Assembly (NCBI GenBank): GCA_964459305.1
Contig: CAYWNA010000127.1
Coordinates: forward strand, 1-35,840
DNA from: CAYWNA01 sp964459305
GTDB lineage: Bacteria > Planctomycetota > Planctomycetia > Pirellulales > Pirellulaceae
Direction of reading: 5' to 3'
Length of the DNA stretch: 35,840 bases
The translations under genes were made by a program, and so were the position numbers. Below the pieces are notes generated by a model that had not been told where the DNA came from, did not search any database, and saw only the letters and a program-made list of their open reading frames with translations. Of the stretch, positions 24,701 through 31,822 are shown in pieces; position 1 is the stretch's first letter; every line of letters starts with the position of its first letter.

Positions 24701-27700
24701 ACTAGCTGAAACCGAGGCCCTCGAACGCACCGTTCGGGAAGTGCTCGACGAACCCGACCGAAACGCCCGGCGGCAGTTCCTCGAAGGCTGGCTCGTTCGG
24801 AGCAACGTCGTCGACGCCATGCTGGACGAAGGGCTGTTCGACATGCTGTATAAGACCGCAGAGGCCGAAGGCGAAGCGGCCCGGCGCCGAAGGATGCTCG
24901 GCTATCTGCTGACCAGACCGAACGCCATCCAGCGTCTTGCCGCCAGCGGCAAGATCGATTTCGTGATGCGCATCATCTCCGAAGAAACAGATGCTTCCCG
25001 CGCCGGGATTCACCTGCGAAATGTCCTGAGCAAGCCCGATACGCTGAAAGCCGTGCTGGCCGGCGCCGGCTTTGATCGACTGCTGAGGTTGGTTGAGCAA
25101 CAGAAGAGTGCTTCTCCGTACAGTTCCCCACTGACTTCCTTCCTTTTCAACTTGGCTACCTACGAACACCTGGCGGCGAACAATCAGGCCGAGCGTTTGG
25201 GCGAGGCAATTCTGCGAGTGGACAATCCGAAGCAAAGACAGCAGTTCATCCAACGGCTGATCCAGTACTCTTCGGGACGCGAGCTATTGGGGCGAGCGAA
25301 GCTGGGTGACGTGTTGGTCGCCATGCTGAAGGCCGAAACCGAAGACAAGTATCGCCGGTCGGCGGCTCACAAGATTCTACGATATGAGAGTTACTGGAGC
25401 GTATTGATCAACAGCGGCCAGGCAGATGCCGTTTTTGAAATCGCCAAGTGGGAACCGGACGAGGAACAGCGTCGGTCAAGCATCCGGCGAATAACGTACG
25501 ATCCGTCCGGGCTGTTGTCTTACCACCTCCGGCGCGGCGAATTGGAGGAAGCGGAGCGACTACTCGAAGAAAACGCTGGCGACGACTTGGGACGTTTGCG
25601 GTTGGCTACCTGTCTGCTTGCGACGGGCCGGATCGACGAGCGGATCGCCGAGGTGCGGAAATCTTTGGAGCAGCCGTCCAGTGAAGCCGCAAGCGGTCCG
25701 CCTGCCACAGCAGACGAGGAGGCACAGGCGAGCGGCGCCAGCCCACGAACCAACGACGCGCGACTGCTGACCTACCTGTTACGCGCCAACGGTGATCTGG
25801 AGGGGGCCTGTGACGCAGCCCGGTTGGCCGAAGACCCGGGCTTGCTCAGGGCCGTGTTGGTGGACGCTCGCCGATGGTCGGAGGCGGCGCAACTCGTAGC
25901 GACCAGCCCGTGTCCGCTGCCGATCCCCACGCGGTACCGTCCGGCCCAGGACCCGAAGCACCAGCGAGCCGAGCAGCTGGGTCTGCTGGCCACGTATCAG
26001 CGGCTGGCGGGGCAAGAGGCCGATTGCGAGAAGACCGTAGCCGAAATCCATCATCTGGCCACCTCCCACTCCGGCGACGCCGCGCTGCGTTGGTTCTGTG
26101 TCGAAGCGCTGCTCTTGAATGACCGCGTTGATGCCGGCTTGAAGCTGTTGGCCGAAACGTACCCGTGGCGGGCCTTCGATTTATACACGCACCGCCACCA
26201 GTACCGCGAGGCATTGGAACTGGCGGGATGGCGCGACGGCACTTTGCTCGACCGCGCATGGCTGGATTCCTTGGCGACCGATGGTGGCAGCACGACCCAG
26301 CAGGCGGTCAGCCGGACGGAATTTGGATTGAAAGTCGCCCGCACTCTACGCCAGTTGGGAAAACCGGAGGAAGCGGAACAGATCATCAAGCTACTCGACG
26401 GCTACGTCGGCGAGCAACCGGACGGACGGAGTACGTCGGCAACGCGAAATCAATGCTCGCAGCGAATGTGTGTCGCGTTGGCAAAGATGGGCTGTGAAGA
26501 GCGCGCATGGCAGGCGGGTGCCCGCACACTGTTGAATCCAACTTCCATGCCACCAATGCTCTCACGACTGTACCCGAAGAACTACCGGGAAGCGTTGGGC
26601 TGGTGGATGTTCTCCCGCAATTGCCGCCAGTCTGAGCCTCCCACAGAATCGTTCGCTCGCGTTCATCGCATCTTGAATCCGCCGCCAGAGGAAAACGCCG
26701 AGCAGTTTGCCTCACTGGTCGAAGAGGCCGTCAAGGAAGCCGAGTCGTTCACGGATTCGCGCCGCGACCACATTATGGCCGCGGTCGGCGAGTCTTGCCG
26801 GAGCCGCGATCAACTCGGCCTCGCGCGGCGTTGCCTGGAGACCGCCGTTGAGTCCTGTCCTACCGCGCGATCCGTGTTGGCCGAGGTTTATCGCGACAGC
26901 GAGCGGTGGCTCGATGCGGCCGAAACGTACGAGGCCGTGTGGGAAAACGACCGCGACCAGCTTGCAGCCCTGTACCTTGCCGGCGACGCGTTCCAGCGAG
27001 CTGGCCGCTCGGATGATGGCCGCCGATGCAAAGAACTAGCGATGTTGACTGCATTGGACAGCCGATCGCGATTGGACATGGCGCTGAGTCTCATCCGGCA
27101 TGGACTGCGGGAACAAGGCATACAGCAGCTCAAGCTGGTGCTGCGTACCGCACCGCTAGAACATTGGGAATGGCAGGAAGCTGCACGCCAACTGAATGAT
27201 CACGTTTTGGACGAGAATCCAGCCCAAGCCGCCGACCTGCTTCAGTTCTCCCTGCTGGACGATCTGCGCACCTACTTTTTCCTACTTGATGACAAGGACT
27301 ACCTATTCACCCCTTCGATGATTCATCAGCAGCGCGCACGAGCGGCGATCCGCGAGGGCAACTTCGAGGAAGCGGATCGCGAAATCCGCCTGGCACTCGC
27401 GGCGTCGCCCGGCAACTCGCGCGTGGCGATTGATCTAGTGCCGTTCTTCGAGCAGGCCGGCCGCGAAGAGCAGGCCGCCGACCTGTTCGGCAAGCTCCAC
27501 CAAGCCTATTCGGAATGGACCGAGGAATACCCTGCCTGTGCCCTGTTGCACAACGACCTCGCTTGGTTATGTGCACGCTGCGGACGCCGCTTGGACGAAG
27601 CCCTCGAACACGCCAAGCAGGCGGTCGAACTCGACCCCAACAACGCCTCGCACCTCGACACACTCGCCGAGTGCCACTTCCGTCTCGGCGACCGCAATAC

Positions 27701-27809
27701 GGCCATCGGCTACTCGCAACGAGCCGTGCAACTGCGTCCCCGTTCGACAAGCCTCAAACAACAGCTCGATCGTTTCCAAAGCGACCCGCTGCCGGCGCGT
27801 TCCAAGTAG
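21768..27809 (+). CDS. Giant secreted helical-repeat protein: about 29 tandem 39-residue repeats plus TPR tail
   Basis: A 2013-residue protein. ATG 21768 is chosen because GGAGG lies about seven bases upstream and a signal peptide follows (MASWLVSVGLVAALLGQA); longer in-frame versions from 21498 have no coding character. Residues about 26-90 look HEAT-like (DSRFSARRQAARFLW, ETRLRARRILDDF). Residues 120-1251 are tandem repeats of almost constant 39-residue length. From 1252 the pattern changes to TPR-like helices (YHLRRGELEEAERLLEEN). The tail has clear TPRs (GNFEEADREIRLALAASPGN, LDEALEHAKQAVELDPNNAS, YSQRAVQLRPRS). No catalytic motif is seen. A long superhelical scaffold exposed to the periplasm or the cell outside is likely. 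It is divergent from the HTH-cyclase operon and is followed by mobile DNA. No named family is recognised for the 39-residue unit. Confidence 0.88.
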   Translation: MASWLVSVGLVAALLGQADTGGSAEASQEAIENAIRELGDSRFSARRQAARFLWRKGLAAETALKRATESNDRETRLRARRILDDFRYGILPSVPADIITLIRQFRDGNSTERMSAFQRLSDRGQFGTVQRLIELEPDANVRRQLLVYLMQSPRAVEHFVVPERLEKLIASVAADQDEAWRRTVLAQLLFSAKMVERLAEMGRLGVLVKIVERESSADVRRQMLSMLFQNTAAITALIENDQLEFVLRLIAKEPDKRVRGDWINRMLAGSGAVKRLVEDGQLDKLLKFAIENVDDAQRSEMLRRMFQNTLVVRAILEKSGVDRLIALTAAERAPAARGRLLATLLSSSAVQQHLTEPVRYELTLKLAREEKSATARNEYLKTVFSTGAAVILFRDVAGRKTVWELVKKDTGKESQQWRSEALFRLFIMSSGEQLLNDASEAAWLMRFLREDVSPEHLSRILQRLVGDYRLRQVLLTQGHFDRLLLLIKDVEAAQRGRLMAQLFSTSDPSQKIANTKRIELMVKLAKEESDQDARHQYLQGLFLNRAAMTALMERGFYDDLWSFVSIEKDPVRHATLRAEFIRTNAVIQTIAKRKQLDTLVEFAQDHGDPEARREYLRRLFSNVEAISMLIDQGHYEALFSLAGSDNDDATGVMLLGEFYSNAKVVERLIEKGQAAVLLEFAKQHSDDKRLRNFLQRLFYNRQALAALIEQEHLLTLFSLARQQEDKHIRASLMRAVLGLPQVVQYYAGRDQLKQLFELMKEESPEARQQVYYNLTGRSETVAMLVKNGQLDAVLAQLKQESQPEMRGQFLARFVVHHKAFDHLVAKNRVDLILELAREQEDEGTRRGFLQGLFSSSTAVGALLERGHFEALYKLASSDSDPGRRAGHLAQLLANSKTVEHLVAGKKTGLLLSVASGQSDQQVRRNVLSRILYSHTAVAAIVEHGEFNQLVKLCRSDSDPTARRRMLAALLQSEKAVEQLAETEALERTVREVLDEPDRNARRQFLEGWLVRSNVVDAMLDEGLFDMLYKTAEAEGEAARRRRMLGYLLTRPNAIQRLAASGKIDFVMRIISEETDASRAGIHLRNVLSKPDTLKAVLAGAGFDRLLRLVEQQKSASPYSSPLTSFLFNLATYEHLAANNQAERLGEAILRVDNPKQRQQFIQRLIQYSSGRELLGRAKLGDVLVAMLKAETEDKYRRSAAHKILRYESYWSVLINSGQADAVFEIAKWEPDEEQRRSSIRRITYDPSGLLSYHLRRGELEEAERLLEENAGDDLGRLRLATCLLATGRIDERIAEVRKSLEQPSSEAASGPPATADEEAQASGASPRTNDARLLTYLLRANGDLEGACDAARLAEDPGLLRAVLVDARRWSEAAQLVATSPCPLPIPTRYRPAQDPKHQRAEQLGLLATYQRLAGQEADCEKTVAEIHHLATSHSGDAALRWFCVEALLLNDRVDAGLKLLAETYPWRAFDLYTHRHQYREALELAGWRDGTLLDRAWLDSLATDGGSTTQQAVSRTEFGLKVARTLRQLGKPEEAEQIIKLLDGYVGEQPDGRSTSATRNQCSQRMCVALAKMGCEERAWQAGARTLLNPTSMPPMLSRLYPKNYREALGWWMFSRNCRQSEPPTESFARVHRILNPPPEENAEQFASLVEEAVKEAESFTDSRRDHIMAAVGESCRSRDQLGLARRCLETAVESCPTARSVLAEVYRDSERWLDAAETYEAVWENDRDQLAALYLAGDAFQRAGRSDDGRRCKELAMLTALDSRSRLDMALSLIRHGLREQGIQQLKLVLRTAPLEHWEWQEAARQLNDHVLDENPAQAADLLQFSLLDDLRTYFFLLDDKDYLFTPSMIHQQRARAAIREGNFEEADREIRLALAASPGNSRVAIDLVPFFEQAGREEQAADLFGKLHQAYSEWTEEYPACALLHNDLAWLCARCGRRLDEALEHAKQAVELDPNNASHLDTLAECHFRLGDRNTAIGYSQRAVQLRPRSTSLKQQLDRFQSDPLPARSK
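22125..25520 (+). repeat. Array of about 29 coding repeats, 39 residues (117 bp) each
   Basis: Residues 120-1251 divide into about 29 units with starts such as LSDRGQ, LAEMGR, LVEDGQ, LIDQGH, LIEKGQ, LVKNGQ, LLERGH, IVEHGE and MLDEGL. Twenty-five units are exactly 39 residues, three are 38 and one is 43; the sum fits the DNA coordinates exactly. The rough consensus is Leu-x-Glu-x-Gly-x-x-x-x-Leu, a helix with acidic residues, x-Arg-Arg, Leu-x-x-Leu-Phe and a final Ala-Val. Units differ clearly in sequence, so the array is old and not a recent slippage expansion. Confidence 0.85.
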
Positions 27810-27850
27810 TTGAACGGAGGATGATCGGGAAGCTCGCGTACGCAAAGAGA

Positions 27851-27913
27851 ATGGGGTCAACTCTTGACACTTGACGGAATTAGAAAGCGTCAAGTGTCAA
27901 GAGTTGACCCCAT
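27851..27913. repeat. Perfect 26-bp-arm inverted repeat
   Basis: Arms 27851-27876 and 27888-27913 are perfect reverse complements around an 11-base loop. Each arm begins with ATGGGGTCAACTCTTGACAC. It starts 41 bases after the giant gene and directly abuts the broken end of the IS110 remnant. It could act as a bidirectional transcription stop by shape alone, or be a REP/MITE-type mobile hairpin. The ends of similar sequences in planctomycetes suggest a dispersed repeat (recalled, not checked). Confidence 0.85.
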
Positions 27914-28486
27914 GCCCACCGTGCCCCGGAAATCGATCGACTAGAAATGGACATGCTTTTGAAGGAATGGACAACTTGGGACGAGCAGATTGCACAGGTG
28001 GATGAAAAGATCGTCGAACGAGCTAGTCACGCAGAGCCCGGCGACATTTTCAACGCGACGCAAATCCTCATGACCGCACCTGGAGTCAGCCATTACAGCG
28101 GCTTGACGTTGTCGAGTCGTATCGGCCCGATCGAACGTTTCCCACGTCCTCGGAGCTTGGCGAACTACTTCGGGCTGACTCCAGGATGTCGGAACAGCGG
28201 CGAGGCGAAGGATCGATTAGGTTCCATTACCAAAGAAGGTAGCAAGATCGCGAGGTTTATCTTGGGGCAGTTGGTTCTGCATTTTCTGAAGCGTGATCCG
28301 AAAATGCGAGAGTGGTACCGAAGAATCAAAAAGCGTCGTGGTTCGAAGATCGCGCGGGTAGCCGTGATGCGAAGGATCACGAACATTTTTTGGCACATGT
28401 TGAAACATCGCGAACCGTATTCGATCGGGGGTCCGCCGCCACGATTACGTCAGCAACCGCCAGCCACGAGCAATGGGACCGGATGA
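27914..28486 (+). pseudogene. IS110-family transposase remnant (C-terminal half)
   Basis: The frame is open from the edge of the palindrome (reading PEIDRLEMDMLLKEW) to a stop at 28486, about 190 residues of a protein normally 300-400 long. It holds the complete Tnp_20 C-terminal domain: LMTAPGVSHYSGLTLSSRIG, SLANYFGLTPGCRNSG, ITKEGSKIARFILGQLV and AVMRRITNIFWHML. The Ser in KEGSKI is at the position of the family's conserved catalytic Ser. The N-terminal DEDD RuvC-like domain is missing. An ATG at 27947 exists but would give an inactive fragment. By family knowledge such half-proteins cannot recombine DNA. The break coincides with the 26-bp palindrome. Confidence 0.85.
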
Positions 28487-29010
28487 AGTCAACGCTGCTT
28501 CCTCCAGTTCAGCCTTCAAGAATAACCCCGAAAAACGGGCCGCCCTATTAGGCAAGTACGAAGAGCAGCCCATGACGAAAACAGGGAGACAATGAAACAA
28601 GACCATTGCGGAAAACCTGATTGCATTGGCCTCTGCGCGGCAGAGGCTCCTGCGGGCTTGGTTCAGTCTGAGTGCGGGCACTGGATCTCGGCGTTTGGCT
28701 TTGTCAGCGTACGATGACGTCGGTGTGATTGAGACGAACCATGGCGCGCAGGACGGTCGCACAACGAATATTTACGTGCCGACAATCAGTCGGGCGACTC
28801 CTCACATGCAGGAGCGGGATCCACGAAGGGATGTTTCGGGGTGCAATCGGAAAACCAAAAGAAGATTGCGAACGAACCCGAGAAAGAACCGTAATCCAAT
28901 CCGACGCAATGAACGTTTCATCCTTCACAAACACAGCTACCGGCTGTGCCCGCTGAAGGAACGTGCCAACCCAAAGAAAACCAGGAAGAATACCCCTTGA
29001 CAACAAAACC
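28487..29010 (+). mobile_element. Probable right-end noncoding region of the truncated IS110 copy
   Basis: About 520 bases with no convincing gene; a 124-codon frame at 28626-29000 looks random and Arg-rich. Near the end, TTGACA occurs at 28997-29002. In IS110 elements the right end typically supplies a -35 box that meets a -10 box of the left end when the element circularises, so this box marks the likely right end. The exact boundary cannot be fixed. Confidence 0.4.
28997..29002 (+). promoter_or_regulatory. TTGACA (-35-like) box at the right end of the truncated IS110
   Basis: An exact TTGACA hexamer preceded by CCCC and followed by ACAAAACC. A matching hexamer occurs downstream of the complete IS110 copy at 31036-31041. 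Interpretation as half of a junction promoter follows from IS110 biology and is not proven here. Confidence 0.45.
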
Positions 29011-29088
29011 TCTTTCAGGGATGCCCCACCGAACGCCCATAGCGAATTGCCGTTTCCTGCATCGGGCGTGAACAGGTATGAGGTTTTC

Positions 29089-29190
29089 TAGACAGAACAT
29101 TCTCTTCGGAGGAGAGATGGGAGCTTGGATTCTGTCGGGGGATAAGGTCAGGTCAACATTTTCCACCTTTCCCGATTACGGAGAATCCAG
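29089..29190 (+). ncRNA. Candidate bridge RNA region in the IS110 left end
   Basis: Between the presumed left end and the transposase start, a 7-base stem (29091-29097 with 29130-29136) encloses a second hairpin (29101-29107 with 29111-29117, one G-U pair). IS110 elements of the IS621 type encode a structured bridge RNA in this place, starting with a 5' stem-loop. No target-binding or donor-binding loop has been matched to the flanks, so the call is tentative; in IS1111-like members the RNA is in the right end instead. Confidence 0.35.
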
Positions 29191-30771
29191 ATGCCCTATC
29201 GAGTAAAAACAAGTCGTCGTAAACAGCGTAAGTCGAGGTCGAAGTCACGCAACAAACAATCTTTGCAGAAGCCCAATGGTATCATCGGGCCTCGTGTCAA
29301 GAAGGTTGGCGGTGAGAGGTTTGCCATCGTGTGTGTCGATCCAGCCAAGCATCGGTCCGATTGGATGATGGCCGATTACTTTGGAAACCTGCTCATCCAA
29401 CAACAAACGGTAGAGCACCGAGGTGCCTGCTTCAAGTCAGCCGTGGAGCTGATTCGCCAGAGCCAACAGCAGCACAACATCCAAGACACGATCGTCGTCG
29501 TGGAACGGACGGGAAACTATTACCTGGCTCCCAAGCGGGCTTTTGCCAACGCAGGATTCGAAACTCGTGTCGTCCATCCGTTCGCAACCAAGCAGTATCG
29601 CCAGCCGGCTGATCCTGGTAACAAGACCGACGAAAACGACCTGTATGCTCAACACCGAGCGGCCGTGGCGGGGTTTGGATTGTGCGAGTTCGAGTTGGAA
29701 TCACCCTATCGGGAATTGCAGCTGCGAGCGCGGCATCGACGCAACCTGGTTGAGAAGGCGAGTGCCATCGCCTGCCAGATTCGCGAGAACTTGCACCTGG
29801 CGATGCCCGGCTATGCAAGTCTCTTCGATCGTCTGTTTGAACACCAGACGGCGCTGGCCATCGCGCGCCGATGTGACTCGCCCACCAAGCTGATGGAACT
29901 CGGTCAAGCTGGACTGAGCCAACATCTACGGGAGAACAACATCCGCCACCAGGTTCGGACCATTGACAAAGTCCTGTCCTGGGCCTCGCAAGCAGCCCGA
30001 GAGAGCATCCAAGACGGACCCATGCATCATGCGATCTGGACGGATTTGCATGAACTTTATCAGCATTTTCGGCAGCAAATCTCCGCCTTGGAGCGAGAGC
30101 TTGCCGGCTACCTGGTGCAAATTCCCTACGTTCGCTTGTTGGCAATTCCTGGCATCAACGTTGTCTCGGCCGCGGAGTTGGCTGGCGAGATGGGGCCCAT
30201 TACGCGGTACGCCAATGCGAATGCCATTACCGGCCGCTGTGGGCTCTACCCTTCACGTCATCAAAGCGATCAAACGGACCATGACAGCGGACCGATCATC
30301 CGTCAAGCCAACCGACGTTTGCGGTGTGTGCTCATGCGGATCGCTGACAACTTGGCCTGCCACTGCGCCTACTACCGTGGCCAGGCGGACGTGGATGAAG
30401 CGTTGGGCGTTGACAAGCGAGCCAGCCGCGTGAAGATTGCCAAGAGATTCAGCCGTCTGGCCTTTGCTTGCGTTGCCGGAGACGAACCGATGAAGCATCC
30501 GGCTTTCCAGAAGCCGGACTCGATTTTGGAGAAACTGCGGGAGTTTCATCACAAGCATAAAACGCCTGTTGATCAGATTCTTGCCGATCTAGAGACAGCG
30601 GTTGGGCAACTACCCTACAATACGCGAAGCCGTGAAGCAGAGATCGTGGCGGACGTATTACAGCAGCAAACAAAACGTCGTCGAGGTGTCCGTGCCATCG
30701 GTGAGGTGCTGCCGGCGGTACTTGCCCGCCTGGGTATCACAACAACTACAGAAAACGGGGACCGGTCCTGA
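29191..30771 (+). CDS. IS110-family transposase (DEDD recombinase), intact
   Basis: A 526-residue protein, longer than the usual 300-400. GGAG lies seven bases before the ATG. After a basic N-terminus (KTSRRKQRKSRSKSRNK) comes the RuvC-like DEDD domain: Asp in VCVDPAKHRSDW, Glu in VVVERTGNYYLAP, and Asp residues in GNKTDENDLYAQHRAA. A helical middle follows, then Tnp_20 with LLAIPGINVVSAAELAGEMG, ITGRCGLYPSRHQSDQ, a candidate catalytic Ser in DHDSGPIIRQANRRLR, and about 100 extra C-terminal residues ending in QQQTKRRRGVRAIG. By family knowledge the enzyme works with a bridge RNA to recombine circular donor DNA into chosen targets. All key residues seem present, so it may be active. It is clearly different in sequence from the truncated copy upstream. 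Confidence 0.95.
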   Translation: MPYRVKTSRRKQRKSRSKSRNKQSLQKPNGIIGPRVKKVGGERFAIVCVDPAKHRSDWMMADYFGNLLIQQQTVEHRGACFKSAVELIRQSQQQHNIQDTIVVVERTGNYYLAPKRAFANAGFETRVVHPFATKQYRQPADPGNKTDENDLYAQHRAAVAGFGLCEFELESPYRELQLRARHRRNLVEKASAIACQIRENLHLAMPGYASLFDRLFEHQTALAIARRCDSPTKLMELGQAGLSQHLRENNIRHQVRTIDKVLSWASQAARESIQDGPMHHAIWTDLHELYQHFRQQISALERELAGYLVQIPYVRLLAIPGINVVSAAELAGEMGPITRYANANAITGRCGLYPSRHQSDQTDHDSGPIIRQANRRLRCVLMRIADNLACHCAYYRGQADVDEALGVDKRASRVKIAKRFSRLAFACVAGDEPMKHPAFQKPDSILEKLREFHHKHKTPVDQILADLETAVGQLPYNTRSREAEIVADVLQQQTKRRRGVRAIGEVLPAVLARLGITTTTENGDRS

Positions 30772-31035
30772 ACCCATGTGAGGATCGACACCGCCTTCGT
30801 GAACAATGGCATTTCCTGCCTTGTCGGTGCATGGCGCTCTGTCGGATCACCACCGCCTGATAAGGCAGTTTGGGGCCGTCCCCCTTATGTATTACCTGTT
30901 TGGCGAAACGTGATCACCACCACGACAGAGATGATCCTCACAGGGGAACGAACCGACACCGTGATCTTGATTCAAAAAACCACCGCCCGAGTGGCCCGAC
31001 GAACGTACGTTTTGAAACAAATTTCTGCTCAGCAC

Positions 31036-31041
31036 TTGACA
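31036..31041 (+). promoter_or_regulatory. TTGACA (-35-like) box marking the right end of the intact IS110
   Basis: An exact TTGACA lies 264 bases after the transposase stop, in the context CAGCACTTGACATCCCCATG. It mirrors the box after the truncated copy. In a circularised element it could pair with a -10 box in the left end and drive bridge RNA and transposase expression. Confidence 0.45.
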
Positions 31042-31050
31042 TCCCCATGG

Positions 31051-31822
31051 CAGTCTCCGACGCGCGCAAGCGAGTTGCGTTTCGAGCCAGCGGTGGGGGC
31101 GACCGCCTCACGAACATTCGTTTGGCGGTCTCGGTCGACGTGACCAACGCGTGCAACAACCCGGTCCGAGAGCACTGAATTCTTGGTAGATCACTCACGC
31201 TTGGCCCGCAACGATTGCCGGTCCAACCAGTCTCTTTCGGTGATTGCGACATCCCCTAAGAGGCACGAGAAAAACAGGACAGAGGGGACGGTAATGCCTA
31301 GCATCAGCGGGCCGACGGACATGACATTCAAGCCGGGGAGAACGTCATGGACCTGGTTGCCGCGGAGGCCAGTCCTAAGTCGCGAGCAGCGATTAAGTAA
31401 GTGCGCGCTGGTTCGCTAAACCTTCCCTGGACGACTCTCTTATTCCTAACTCCATGCCGGTTTATCCCGGCGCTTTCGGCAAGCGCTCGCGACGCGACTT
31501 AGGCGGAGGTCGCAATGCCGCCGTGTGTGCGCTTGGTGCGTTCCCCAATCGACATGGTAAGATACGCAAGTGCTTACGTACCGAAGAGATGACTGCTCTC
31601 GGATGACCATATAGAATGGGGCAGTGATCATCATGCGGAGACGCCTCGTTTTGGCATCGCGGGATCATTTGCCTCTTAGACCTCGCTGCAAGACCGACAT
31701 CTTGGGCCTCCACTGGTGGCGTGCGTAAGTACACAGCACGACAAACTGCAGGCGAGACTATACCTAATAGATTGGCGTAGCGGCGAAGTTTTGGCCCATG
31801 TGGCAGGACTGGGAGCGAGACG
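31051..31822. other. Gene-poor gap between IS110 and the sigma-54 activator
   Basis: About 770 bases without a supported gene. A short frame ending at about 31400 reads NVMDLVAAEASPKSRAAIK and could be a gene scrap, but it has a stop just upstream. An 18-base near-palindrome lies at 31563-31580 (TACGCAAGTGCTTACGTA). No sigma-54-type site with correct spacing was found before 31823. Confidence 0.5.

Larger units (their letters stand above)
29011..31050 (+). mobile_element. Complete IS110-family insertion element (approximate ends)
   Basis: The element consists of a left noncoding segment (to 29190), one transposase gene (29191-30771) and about 270 bases of right noncoding segment ending near TTGACA at 31036-31041. 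No terminal inverted repeats are visible, which is normal for the family. Boundaries are inferred from the two TTGACA landmarks and may be wrong by tens of bases. Confidence 0.5.

Noticed and set aside
28626..29000. 124-codon frame between the IS110 copies
   Set aside because: Composition is Arg/Asn-rich and random, it has no ribosome site or domain, and it covers the probable noncoding right end of an IS110.
30778..31143. 121-codon frame after the IS110 transposase
   Set aside because: It runs across the likely right end of the element and shows no protein-like pattern.
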